From contig NW_003314318.1 of the NCBI RefSeq assembly GCF_000143415.4, positions 891,390 through 955,389 of the forward strand: 64,000 nucleotides of DNA. The letters run 5' to 3'. Under the pieces are notes generated by a model that was given only the letters and a program-made list of their open reading frames with translations, had not been told where the DNA came from and searched no databases. Source of the DNA: Selaginella moellendorffii. Its lineage: Eukaryota; Streptophyta; Lycopodiopsida; Selaginellales; Selaginellaceae. Shown here piece after piece: positions 19,764 through 31,300 of the stretch. Both the position numbers and the translations under genes were made by a program. Every line of letters begins with the position of its first letter. The stretch's first letter is position 1.

Positions 19764-20750
19764 AATATATATTATAAAAGAAATTAAACTTTCATATGAC
19801 ATTTAAAATTTTAGCCACTAAGATAGCAATAGATCAAAAGAAATTGCATCACAAAACTCAAGCTTATATAAATTTATTCAATGTTGACTTTTGACAAATG
19901 TTATTTATTGTCTCTCATGGTCTCTTAAGCACTAATAATTTTTTATTCTGTCAAGATGTATAGATTGTGGCCATTTACAAAACTATCAATTAAAAAGAAT
20001 ATGAAACTTACATGGTTGGCCATACCCATTACTTTCTATTGTTTCAATTAAATTACCTTTGAAAACTTTGTTAAAGTTATCTTATTATTTTTCAAAATTC
20101 TAATGATATTTCAAACCCCCAGTTATTCTTACCCCACTCAATGATGATACATTTCCAATTAGCAATTCTATAACCTTTTTCATCTCTTTATTACAAGGTG
20201 ATACATATTACAAGTATTGACTCTGCTGACACAGAAACAAAACACCCAGAAGATTTTCCTTAAACTTTATTACACTCCTTCCACATAAATTAATTCATAA
20301 AGAAGGTGCTCTACTCATCCTTTTTTCTTAAAAAAGCATCCATTGCAATTTTACACTGTGAGGACAATTCAAAGGATCAAGCGTTTTTATCCCTTCAATA
20401 ACATTGTCACCCTCCAATACTGAGATACCATTCAAAATGTTGAGAAGTGGTCAGTTATATGTGGCTCTATAGATGTACATATCTGTCTGGCCTCGGTATC
20501 AAAGTGCAGAACAAGGCCAGATTCTACCTTTAGATTTGTCTATTCACAATAAACACTGTGTACAAGGAAATACTTTATTGATTACATTGTAAGCATTTTT
20601 CTTTTCTATCACATCCATCTCCCACTCCAGGTGTTGCTCAGTGCTACATTAGTGTTCTTCACTTGCATCTTGACTGTCATAATAAAGAGACTAGGTATGT
20701 GCTAAACAGCTTGCAACGACTCTCTTAGAGGTTTTGTTTTATTGCCAGGT
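19764..20750. other. AT-rich intergenic DNA, no gene seen
   Basis: No open frame with a recognisable product, no clear repeat and no RNA gene. Confidence 0.5.
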
Positions 20751-21055
20751 CAATATCACAAATCCACTGGTTTTCTCCGGCAGACTCACAAACAAAAGGG
20801 GGGGATCTGATTGAGTGGGAGCAATGGTGCATAAAAGGGAGCAACAGAATCAAGGATTTTCTTTTTAGAAATGGTCACCTTGACTGGCCAGCTCCTGGCA
20901 ATTTCTAGTATTTAATAATGATATTGTCCATGCAACTTCTGTTCGAGAAGAAGGCGAATTTGGAACTTTTAAAAATAGTCAACGTTTTAAAGTGTTTTTA
21001 ACACCGGGAGCAAAGACTCTATTTAGGGTTCTTCATTTAAGGAGATAGGGTGGTG

Positions 21056-22496
21056 ATGGGATTCGGGCAATCGAAAATAACGAGTGGTGGAGGATCTGCA
21101 CCAGGGATCCCTGACCATGGATCGGGAGGGCAAAGGAAGCTTCCGCTTATGATGGTCAGAGTTTTTATTTAGAGAGCGAGCTGATTGATTCCTCTCTTGT
21201 AGGTGAGCACTTACTATAACAACCATATTTCGGGGAATGGGCCGAATAGGGTTCTGATGGGCCCTTTCGAAACTGCTGTGGCTCGCAAGAATCCGGAAGG
21301 CGAGTTCAAGTATACCGTAAGCATTTTTTTCATTTTTTTCCATCTCTTTGATTCTAGTAAATTTTTTTTTTCCAGTATGGTTTTGAACTCCTCCACCTTG
21401 AAGACGAAGGAGAGGTTCTGGTTGCAGTGGTTAACACGACCCGCACAAAAAACTTGGGTAAGTTTGTGTCGTGATTCTTGTATCTTTGTTTCATCTCTGT
21501 TTGTCTCCCAGCGTCTATGAACCTTTATCTCTGGAATGTTTCTTCGTTCGATAAGCACTGCGTGCGTATTCTTTCAAACGAAGACCGGCTAACTGAAGCG
21601 AGGATTCGGTATCTCATGGAACAGTATGCGTTGCTTTTGCTCCATTTAGACCGATTTGATGAGATTACTCGTTGCAGCGTCGACGAGCTAGTACCTCCAA
21701 CAATTGAGGAGGCACGCATCAAGGCACTGTCACGAATGGAGAAGGCAAAAGAGGAAAAGGCAAAAGCGGCAAAAGAGGACCCATTTTACTCATCCTCTGA
21801 TGAGGAGGAGGAGGAGGAGGAGGATCGATATTGGAATGAGAACATCAAGGTTTGGTTGAGTTGGTTAACATTTGGGATTCCTTGCTGTGATTACAGCCAG
21901 AAGAGTGGCATGTTTGCAAGAACACAACTCTCGTGGCCATCGCTGAGCAGCGGATATTTGTTGCTGGTCCAGGACGCTTCTCAGTTGTTATTGCTGGACC
22001 TGCTGGTGCTCGGGTAAAGCCTTACATTCTTACTTGAATCTCAGGGGATCACCCAAATCTTTTTGTAGGTGCTGTCTGAGGCGGACCCGGAAGCCTTGGA
22101 TATCCAGATTTTTGAGTATGAGGTACATTTTGTCCTTGTCTTGTTTCTTAGACCAACTTTCTTTGCATGCAGCACCGGCTTGCACCCAACGAGTTTCTAG
22201 TCATGCTTCCTGAGACTTTGCATGTGTCAAAACTTGACACTGTGGCCTGGAACGAATGGGTTCAGGTTTGTCATGACTGAATACTTCTTGGCAGTGCTAA
22301 TGACAGTTTGTCATTTCAGAGAGGATATTGGGAAGTGGCAGACAGATTGTGTGAAATGGATGACGCCAGTGAAAGCTCAGTTCTGGTGCTTCACAAGGAG
22401 GAATCTCGAGCTACCAACTCCAACAAGGTGATCAATGGGGAAGAACCATCGACGAGCCTTAGCAAGTTACAGAGCGGGACATCGACTCCACATTGA
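21056..22496 (+). CDS. Unrecognised 357-aa protein, copy 1 (8 exons)
   Basis: Exons 21056-21154, 21203-21316, 21376-21457, 21512-21849, 21897-22013, 22069-22122, 22173-22265 and 22320-22496 join in frame with GT-AG borders and introns of about 48-60 nt. The N-terminus is Gly-rich, then come YYNNHISGNGPNRVLMGPF and WNVSSFDKHCVRILSNEDR. A long helical Lys/Glu segment ends in a Ser-Asp-Glu tract (SSSDEEEEEEED). The last part is more globular (EEWHVCKNTTLVAIAE, RFSVVIAGPAGARVL). I do not recognise the family. An intact paralogue lies at 43380-44813, which supports the model. Confidence 0.75.
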
Positions 22497-22587
22497 AGTT
22501 GCGAATACGACGAGCAAAACGACTGATCCTTGTAGACCGCGGCATATTCGTTTTTTGAGTGCCGAGTATTCGATTTTATCTTTGAAC

Positions 22588-22728
22588 AACTAGGAATTCT
22601 CGAGCCCTCTCTCCGTCAAACGAAGGGCCCTCTCTGAGGAATCGGACGCAGTCGAGGAGGCGGAGTGGAAGAAATGCACTTGCAGAGCAGCTCCTTGAGA
22701 CGCTCGCAACGGTATCCCTAGGGCTCTT
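22588..22728. other. ~135-bp stretch present only in copy 1 of the duplicated block
   Basis: The second block joins GAACAACTA almost directly to AGCTTCAAAGCC (about 44880), while here about 135 bases intervene. The insert has an open, Arg/Ser-rich frame but no recognised product. It could be an insertion here or a deletion there. Confidence 0.5.
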
Positions 22729-22849
22729 CCAGCTTCAAAGCCCTGACACGTCAGCATGTTGGCACTTTTACCAAGAACCCTAAAATTTAAATCAAAGCGG
22801 ACGGTGGATTGCTCCAGCTCGTGAGATTGTGGTGGAGGGCGATTCGCAA

Positions 22850-23686
22850 GGATGAGATGGCACCTAATTAATCCCCCAGCGCTCCCACTCGCGATCGGCA
22901 GTCTCCACAGACCCGCAAGTCAGTGGCTGCAGCCATCGCCCTGGAACGTCATGAAGAACGTATCTCCTGGATCCTGTCCACCTCGGCGTAAATCTCCGTC
23001 GTGTGCGGGTGCGAGAGAGCGTGTTCTTGATGCTAATCACTCTTGCCGGGCTCTTTCTTGATCCCCCTGTCCGTCATGATCCCGTTGTTGATCTTCATGA
23101 TGATCTCTTCCACGCGCTGCGTCCGCGGAGCACCGTTCTGAGACTTGCAGCAGCGCTAACCACGTTTACCTGGAGCGGCACCATCCACCCCCCTTCCCCA
23201 GCATGTCGTGAGCAATGTCGTTCGCGCCCCTGTACTGATTGAGAGCCAGGTATCCCTTCGTCATCGCCGATACCACCTTGTCCTTCGTAGCACACCCGAG
23301 CAAGGATCATACTTCCGAACTTCTCCGCCCGACTTTGGCGCTCAGCCCAATCTTCTCCTGGACTAGCCTCTGCAGTTTCTTGGCTTCGTCCACTGTGATG
23401 TTCCTGGATTTCTGAGCGACGAGAACGTAAGTGTCCTCGTCCAGCGGCGCTCCTTCCTTGGCCAGGCGCGTTATACTTCTCAAGCCGGCAGGAGCATCGT
23501 CGTCCAAGCCTTCATTCTCGAAAGCATTGGATGCTGCCAACTTTTGCGTACATTCTCATCACCGCAAACGTTAGGAGCGAGGGGATTTTTCTCGCCTCCG
23601 GTGCAAGCTGCTAGAATCTGTGGCCAGGCATCCTTGTTGAGGAGTTTTAAGAACGCGTCGATCTTACTCCCCAGATCCGAACCCAA
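22850..23686 (-). pseudogene. Unknown gene, broken copy 1
   Basis: Starts at MGSDLGSKIDAFLKLLNKD (23686) and has a frame break near 23540. It continues through ITRLAKEG, DTYVLVAQKSRNITVDEAKK and LVQEKIGLS before breaking again. The homologous gene at 45040-45777 stays open through this region. I recognise no family. Telomere-like CCCTAAA repeats lie immediately upstream of the start. Confidence 0.55.
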
Positions 23687-23708
23687 ACCCTAAACCCTAA
23701 ACCCTAGG
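23687..23708. repeat. Telo-box-like CCCTAAA repeats, copy 1
   Basis: Three AACCCTA-type units lie next to the start of the broken unknown gene. The second block has two units at 45776-45793. A plant telo-box promoter motif is the likely reading. Confidence 0.6.
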
Positions 23709-23941
23709 CTATTCTTCCGGGCGTAAGTTTTACTTCCAAATAAGTGGCAGTGTCGGATTTTCTTTCGCTTGTGTGGATATAATACAAGGTCTCGATTGGA
23801 TCAAACTTCCTGAAAAACAAGAGAACAAGCTTAGGCTTTAAGAAGTTACGATTGAGCTATAGTCTTTACCATGATCGAGTAAATCTCTTCAAACTCTTTG
23901 GCACGAGCTATGGAATTCATCGATGGGAACGCCGCAGATGC

Positions 23942-24641
23942 TTACTCGCCGCCTTGCTTCTTCTCTTCTGCATGAAACAAAGCTCGCCAAAGTAGCAAAA
24001 GAGAAACAGGACGACTTGCCTTCGCTCTTGCTGCTCTCCTCGTCGTCAGAGAGAACGGTCTTGTTCCTCTTCTTCTTCGCAAAAGGGAGTGGCTCGTAAA
24101 ACAAGTTTGCTTGCCTCCTCCCCCTCCCCTCTGTGATGATATTACCTACATCAATTCCTTCGAGGTCTTTTTGCTTGTCTTTCTTTTTTCTCACGGCCTT
24201 GAGCTCTACAAACACGAGACACAACTCAGATAAGAGACATTGTCTTGGATTTGATTTACCTTTCTCCGACGAGTTCCTGTTCAATCCCTCCTTTTGCAAA
24301 ATGCTCTCGAGCTCTTTAATCAGCAAACTCTCCCGCTTTGACTCTGGCACTTGCTTCACCCGTTTGTAAACGGAAGGAGGGATACTGCGAAGAAAACAAA
24401 AACAAATTATTACCCGTGTTGTTTGAGCAGCACAAACACATGACTTACTTTATTCCAGAGACCTTGATCATCTGCTTTAGTTGCTCCACGACCTTACTTA
24501 CAACCGGTTTTGATTCCGGCGGTTTCGCAGCCTTCTTCTGCAATAGATGAATGATCACAGCTGAAGTGAGAGACGAGTAAAAATGTTAACTATACCTTTG
24601 ACGTCTTCTTCGCAGGACTCTCATCACTATCGGCATTGTAT
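23942..24641 (-). pseudogene. CHZ-domain histone chaperone, 3' fragment
   Basis: Carries the last exons of the gene that is complete at 46031-47781, including the CHZ motif region ([12 protein letters not shown]). Homology stops inside exon 5 at about 24641, where unrelated sequence begins, so no start or DEK-like repeats remain. One donor near 24019 reads GC instead of GT. This is the truncated edge of the duplicated block. Confidence 0.8.
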
Positions 24642-24974
24642 TCATGCAACTTGGGGCAGGAATTTATTTTTGGCATTGATGGTGACTCTTCATTAATGAA
24701 AACCTTTCTAATGTAATATATAAATTATAGTTTTACCCCTTCAAGGCATTTGTTGTTATTTGCTAATAGCACTATATATGTGGACGACAACACACCCAAA
24801 AACCCTTAGCCATCAATCTAATGTAGTGTTCCAATTGCAAGTCTACACTGAATGCACACATGAAACTTATTAATGGTCTCAAAGGAAAAGAGAAGATTTA
24901 TATCTTGTGTCATTGTAGCACATATAAAATCTTTATTGAATTTGTTATACATTTCTATGTTTGTATTACAAAAA
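24642..24974. other. Intergenic, no gene seen
   Basis: AT-rich; nothing recognisable. Confidence 0.45.
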
Positions 24975-25270
24975 CCAGCTAAAGGAATATGACAATGTAT
25001 ATCCTCCACACAGCCTCCCCGAGTGTTTGAGGTCATCTGGCTCCGCCTCTGCGTCGGATTTGTGTCAAATTCCAACCAGCTGTTTGCAAAGGTTTTGAAT
25101 CTTTCCTAGAGATCTCGTTCACTTCCAGCAAAACCTCGGTTTGGCTGCGATTAGAATCCAAAAACCGGGAAGCACAAAGCATTGTTCCAGACAAACTCCA
25201 AACATCACGAACAAAGTTCTTGTGTGGATTGGCCGGACTTTACTGACAAAAAGTCCAACTAATAAATTGC
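24975..25270 (+). pseudogene. Germin-like pseudogene, heavily decayed
   Basis: Follows the germin gene at 27.2 kb base by base in patches: GAGGTCATCTGGCTCC, GGATTTGTGTCAAATTCCAACC, TTCACTTCCAGC and TTGTTCCAGACAAACTCC. Both cupin motifs are disrupted and many small deletions break the frame. Confidence 0.7.
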
Positions 25271-27100
25271 AAAAGTTTCAATAAATAATCAAAACCAATC
25301 TTAGCTCAGTTGGCAGAGAAAGTGTTAGAAATTGGACAATGGAATTTACATCCTGTAATAGAAGTCCGATCTGCAGGAATCAAACCAAGACTTAAAGTTA
25401 TCCATTGAAAGAAATCTCAACACTACAGTGAAATTTGTTTCTGACTCTAAGAGTTTCAGTGCTGCCTGGGAGGGCGGCCTCAGCAGAAAGCCTTGAAATT
25501 TCACGAGGACCAAGATGACAGAGAGGCTAAGGTATAACTCCAGCTCCAGCTGAAGTCCAATAAGGGATGGAACATGCCCATGTAAGCATAAAGTTAAACA
25601 GCGATTGCTATACTACATGCAAAATGATATTCATCAGGATGTGTCTAGCACGTCTATAGCGTTGCCTCCTTGAAGCCTTTGAATCCAGGTCTTTGTTTTG
25701 CACAGTGAGTTCACCTTTGTTTACATTGTTTTGAGTCATTGTTGTGTTGGAGTTTATTCTTCCAAGCTGGAGTTCTTCCTTGCCTGGATTTTTATCAACT
25801 TTGTCAAAGTGTCCACTGTTTACCGTGGAGATTTGCGGTTGATGGCCAATATTCCTTCCTATATCTTTCTGGAGAAGATGCACAAAAAGAGTGCGCCGTT
25901 GGTATATGAAATTTCGAAAAATCAAGACGAATACTTTGTATGAATCTGTGGCCTCTGCTCGACGGTATTTATTCGCAGTGCTCAATAGCATCGAGAGCCA
26001 ATTTTTTTTTACATGGTCACATATACAAATCATTGTTAACTTCCAAAAAGTTGTTTGAGAAGGTTTTGTATCCTGGTTATCTTTCTCAAGGGCCTTAAAA
26101 TAGCAAACCACACGAATGAAGTTGATGAGGCAGCAAAAATGAGATTAATAAGTTACTAAATGTGTGATAACACTCAACCCTTAGATTGCTGGTTCGATTC
26201 CGGCAGATTAAATATTAGTTTTACAATGATAAATCAGGTAGAAGCATAGTATTTAAACCCAGGACCTCAGGGAGAAGAGCCTTGTCTCTAACCCATAAAA
26301 GCTTAATTCAAAGAGCAAACAGCAAGCCAGATCTAGGATAGTAAGCTTTTCTCTCATTTTCATTGGCAATAAGAGCGTCTCTTTGTGTTTCTAGTGCGAA
26401 GATACTTGAATAAAAGAATGAGGAATGTGTTGATGACAAATATAATAATATAATTTTGATAGGAATTCTGACTAAAGCTCCTCACAATCGTGCTGTGGGC
26501 CAAACAGGGAATGAGGAGGACTTTTTATGCTTAGAAGATCAGCCAGTGACGAGAGCCTTGAAATCCAAGTCTGACCCCACCTTATAAGGATGAAAGCTAA
26601 TTGATCCAGTAGCTTAGACAAAACAATCTTTGTAACATCTTTGAGAAGATCTGAGGCATTAACAATTAACACAACACACTTCTAAGTACAAAAATAATTC
26701 AAGGCTTGAGCCTTTTAATCCACAGCCCTTGGGATCACCTTGAATGGAAGTGAATTGAGTCATTGCTGTGCTAAGTTAATTCTTCCAAGCTGGGTTTTTC
26801 CGTGGCTGGATCTCTGTCAACTTTTCAAAGTGTGCACTGTTTACCGTGGAGATTTGGGGTTGATAGAGGCTTCCTTTATTGTTGAAATTTCAGTTCTAGA
26901 AATGTTTTAAAAAGTCTGATTTATAAGTCTCCGAATTTTCCATGCTGCTTTTCACGGCTCCTCTTCTTTTGAGCTCTTTCACTCAAGATCCACTACTTCA
27001 CGCCAACGGGTGACATGACATACCGTTGTCTCTGCATGGGTCTATGAATGTATACGTGACCATGAGAAACAATTAAAAATTACAGCTCTCGATGTCATTT
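25271..27100. other. Repeat-rich intergenic region beside the germin gene
   Basis: No gene is supported. A ~120-bp segment (25725-25845) recurs at about 26750-26865 with shared TTCTTCCAAGCTGG and CTGTTTACCGTGGAGATTTG. A short germin-like scrap (GAGAAGGTTTTGTATCCTGG) is at about 26058. tRNA-like scraps at 25296 (TAGCTCAGTTGGCAGAG) and 26191 (GGTTCGATTCCGGCAGATTA) may be decayed tRNA-derived SINEs; neither folds into a complete tRNA by eye. Confidence 0.45.
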
Positions 27101-27103
27101 CTG

Positions 27104-27115
27104 CAAATAAATACC
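27104..27115 (+). promoter_or_regulatory. Possible TATA box of the germin-like gene
   Basis: CAAATAAATACC lies about 80 bases upstream of the start codon, a normal distance for a plant TATA box with a short leader. No other candidate is closer. Confidence 0.4.
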
Positions 27116-27188
27116 AGCGGGCACAGGCCACAGATTCATACCAAGTAGTTTCGTCTTGAGTTTTCACAATTTCAAGTGTTCTATACCA

Positions 27189-27842
27189 ATGGCTCTCATC
27201 AAAATTGTCACGGTGTCATTCTTTCTGTGCTTAACTATTATTGGAGTTTTGGGCGATGAGGATCCTCTCCAGGATTTCTGCGTCGAAGATCCAAACTCCA
27301 ATGTGTTCATCAACGGAGTTCCTTGCAAAGGTCCCACCACAGTCACTGCCGATGACTTCACCTCCACAATCCTTCGTCAGGCTCCAGTCACAAACAACAC
27401 ACTGCGAATCCAAGCCGACTTGATCGATGTCAGACTGTTTCCAGGCCTCAACACGCAGGGACTCTCCATTGCTCGCCTTGCATTCGGTCCATTTGGCGTG
27501 AATCCTCCGCACAACCATCCCCGAGCGTCCGAGGTCATCTGGCTCCTCCAAGGACGCCTCTATGTTGGATTTGTGTCAACTTCCAACCGGTTGTTTGCAA
27601 AAGTTTTGTATCCCGGTGATCTGTTCATCTTTCCCAGGGGACTAGTTCACTTCCAGCGAAACCTGGATAAGTCGGATACGGTTGCGGTGGCTGCGCTTGG
27701 AAGTCAAAACCCAGGAAGGACAGACATTGCTAGAGTGTTGTTCCAGACCACTCCAGACATCATGAACGAAGTTCTGGAGGCAACTTTGCAGGTTGACGAA
27801 ACTGAGATTGATGAGTTACGACGTGGAGTGAGTCGGACTTGA
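27189..27842 (+). CDS. Germin-like protein (cupin), single exon
   Basis: 217 residues, normal for the family. The start at 27189 gives a good signal peptide (MALIKIVTVSFFLCLTIIG); an earlier in-frame ATG at 27156 would spoil it. Germin boxes are intact: HNHPRASEV carries the first cupin motif with two His and the Glu that bind manganese, and FPRGLVHFQRN carries the second with the third His. The paired N-terminal Cys are present (DFC, then PCKG). Germin-like proteins are secreted to the cell wall, form hexamers, and some have oxalate oxidase or superoxide dismutase activity; the activity here is unknown. Three germin-like relics lie nearby. Transposon B begins 65 bases after the stop. Confidence 0.93.
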   Translation: MALIKIVTVSFFLCLTIIGVLGDEDPLQDFCVEDPNSNVFINGVPCKGPTTVTADDFTSTILRQAPVTNNTLRIQADLIDVRLFPGLNTQGLSIARLAFGPFGVNPPHNHPRASEVIWLLQGRLYVGFVSTSNRLFAKVLYPGDLFIFPRGLVHFQRNLDKSDTVAVAALGSQNPGRTDIARVLFQTTPDIMNEVLEATLQVDETEIDELRRGVSRT

Positions 27843-27906
27843 TTCTGAACAAAAGATCCAACTACAAAATGCTTGCAAAAATCTCAATAAAGCTCTTAGT
27901 TCAAAG

Positions 27907-27930
27907 AAGCTCTATTTCGTTAAAGTGGGA
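27907..27930 (+). repeat. Left terminal inverted repeat, copy B
   Basis: Identical to 6329-6352 and a perfect inverted match to 40459-40482. Confidence 0.95.
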
Positions 27931-28348
27931 ATTGTCATTATCCCACTTGTAAAATAAGGTTTCCAAACCTTTATATAGTATATAAATATAACAAAATTCA
28001 ACTGCATTGAGGCACATGCCATTTTATTTTAAACAAGGAAATGTCTACTCAATCACTTCTCCTCCCCCTGCCACTGCTTCACCTCTCTCTTCTCCTTGTC
28101 ATCGTCGTCCAATTTCTTTCCATCCTTTTAATATTGGCTTAGTTGCTCCGAGTCTAGGTGGAGCCCAAGTCCCCATTCAATCTTTACTTTCCCCTTATTA
28201 ATAAAACAACTTCGTAGACTTCCAATAACATGCTGTAACACTTCTAGTATAATGCAAATCCTCTCAAAGAATTGTCTTTTAATATTAATACAATGGCATG
28301 GAACCCCATGCCATAATAAGTTACATTTTTAAATAAATACATGCCATC

Positions 28349-31300
28349 TCAGACTGTTATTTTTTGCCTCCAACGCCTATACAATAATCTTGGAATTTCA
28401 TCACTCTCCACACTATCAGGATTTAAACCCAATAGTAATGCCATCTCTTCTCTAATACGTCCACGCTCATGTTCAGTGGTCGAAGAACCCATCCGGTTGA
28501 GCAGATTATGGAGATGCGGATAGTGCTTGGCTAGACAATATACATGCCATAAATGATGACTGGTGTCTGTCTGATCAAATGGCTTCTGATATACCGTTCC
28601 ATCTGCCATTTGGTTGATTTCTGCAGCCACCTCTTGGATTGGCCGGTTCTCTATCACCATCGCTTCAAGCTGTTTTGCAAGGTCCCCCAGAACATACGGT
28701 TTCTTCTCCCTAGTTTCCATACTGCAAGAGATGGGGTGCACTGCATATGTGTGCGTGTTCGCTGTAGTTTTAATCGGCGAGTCATCGATGATGAGGATTT
28801 CACTTGACCTAGCAGTCCGGTTCATCACTACAGCCTCTGGCTTGACGAAGATGGGCTTGCTACCCCTCACATGGACCATAGTCAAGCAATCCTCCTGCGT
28901 TAGGAGAAAGTCAAATGGTAATATTACTCGCGTCTGATCGTGCATCATCTGTAGCAACGTTAATGCATTGTGGCGCATCATGGATGTCCAAACTCCCAAT
29001 TGCAAATTGAACCCGGCCCTCTGTTTTAAGTGTCGCATGGTTATTATTAGATCCCGCAGTTTCTCCCGTGTGATTAATGTGAATCTGTCTCTTTTGACCA
29101 ACTTGCGACCGCAGGCTTTGGAGGGTGCAGTGACATTCGAGGACGAGCCACGCTCATGGGAGAAAAGGACACCGTTCAGATCAAAAACGATACAGTACTT
29201 TCGCCGTGACTCTGAAATGAAATGCGTCAGCATAAAAAATGGTACAAGTCAATTTTACCATCTACAATATTAGCAAATGGTGCTCCCGATGGTCGTTCAG
29301 AGGGTTTTGGTTGAGGAAACGTGAAGGGCGGAAATATCTCCTTTGCAATGTGGGGTCAATCGCATCCGATGGCGTGTGGGCACATGCCATTTCAGCTGTA
29401 GACTCTGGTACAACTGGCTCAACAGTGGCATGGGGTGGTTCTGATGGCGTGTGATCACACGCCATTTCAGCTGGTGCCTCCGTTGGCAAAGTGGACATGA
29501 CCGAACAGGCAGCAAGGGCGGTGTAGGGAGGTTCCAACGGCACGTAGTCAGACGATTGGGCACACGTTGAGTCTGTTGGAAATGAGGATATGACCGGCTC
29601 GGCGGCTGGGGCGGCCTCATGCGGGTCCAATGGCGCCTGGTCACCGTCAGTTGGATACGTGGACAAGATTGACTCAATGGTATGGGCAGCATCAAGTGGA
29701 GCGTGGTCAGCTTGCTTGGCGTTGATATGGATAGTAGCCTCCACCAGCTCTGATGACTCTTGCAGGCAAGTAGAGTCCACTGGCGGATCCATATGCATGT
29801 CCAAATATCTCCCTTCGATTGAGATGGTATCCTCCCTACTGGCTACTAAAAACAAACTCATTAGCACATTGAATCGACTATACTGTATTTACCATCAACT
29901 GCTATTGGGCGCACTGCTGATTCTGAAGGATTGGACATACATTTCGACCCTTGCTTGGCACTATCCTTCCTCGACACTAAAGGCTAGAGTTTGTATCTTA
30001 ATTCAACTGAATAATCTCTACTTACCATTTCTTCTGCGACCTACATGGACAATGTTAGAAATGGTAAAAGGTTAGGAATGGATGTACTATTATTTACCTG
30101 ATGGTTTGTCTTGTATGACCTTCCTCCGCTGCTCTTTGGCCACCTCAGGCTGGCCATCGTCGTCATCATCGTCATCGTCGTTATTGTGATCGTCACCATT
30201 GTGAGGACCATCCAAGTCCTCTTCGTCCTCCTCTTCTTCATCCTCCTCTTCTTTGTCCTCCTCTTCGTCCTTCTGCTCTTCCTGCTCATTATCTTTCTCT
30301 GGCTCCTCATCCCCCTCCTGCATTTCTTCCATAGGCTGCTCAGGCTGGATGGCTTGTTTTTCCAGGACCATCTTGGGAAAATCATTTGGCCGAGTCTCCA
30401 TCTCAAAATACAAGACATCCATAGCCTGTTTCAGTGCTTGACCTAGGACCGTATCCTCACCCGACTGTCTTAACATGGTTTCTGCACGTTCTTGCACCCT
30501 TCGAAGACGACGAGATGAGAAAAACATGGCCCTGACTTGAAAAGCATCCCTCATCCATTGTACCTCTCCATTGAGATTGGGGAAGGGGAGTCCGCCATAG
30601 GAATTTGAGTCAGGAGGTGGTGACTGGCTCCTTTCACTCAGCCCTTGATCTGCAATGAATGGCATGAGCACACACGCCATAACCGCGAGGCATTACCTAT
30701 CATCTTTTCGTTGCCCTTCTTCCTTTTCGAATCAAACGCCTCTGATCCCGACGACTGTCCAACGTGCTTTCGCTTTTTATGACCACTGTCAGTTTGAGCT
30801 TGGCTGGTGCTTGCCTATTTTGCCTTTGAAGAAGTGTCTCCTGCAAGGAATGGCATGAGACCACACGCCATTGCAAATATAATTTGTACCTCCTTTTTTC
30901 CTATTGCTTGTCTGTTTGTCCTTCTTCGACGCGCCACCAGTGCGCTTTTCAGTCCTCGTGTCTGAATATTCACAACGATCTATAATCAAAATGGCGTGAG
31001 GCCTCACGTGACCTTACCTTGTGCAGGTTGTGAGCTCGGCCTAACATCAGTAGCTGTTAACGCCGTTTCAGCATCTGGGGGTGGCCACGCTCCTGCATAC
31101 AGAGCTTGTGAGATAACATTTAAACTTAAAGTGCGTACTCACCAGGTTCGCAGAGAAGATACTGTTTTTCTTTGGCAACTGTAATTATATGCTCCATTGA
31201 AGTCACCTCTTCAATGGAGTTTGTCATCGCAACACACGGAACACCCTTGAGTAGTGCGGCTCGAAAGAATAGTCCGCCGCAGTTGTACTCGACAACGCAT

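Noticed and set aside
25293-25330. tRNA gene
   Set aside because: TAGCTCAGTTGGCAGAG resembles a tRNA D-arm (A box), but no matching acceptor stem, anticodon arm or T-arm follows. A decayed SINE is more likely.
26180-26215. tRNA gene (T-arm)
   Set aside because: GGTTCGATTCC looks like a B box but the rest of the cloverleaf is missing. A similar scrap at 40486-40530 confirms a dispersed repeat.
27156-27188. Upstream ATG as start of the germin-like gene
   Set aside because: It would add a polar stretch before the signal peptide; the ATG at 27189 gives a normal secretion signal.
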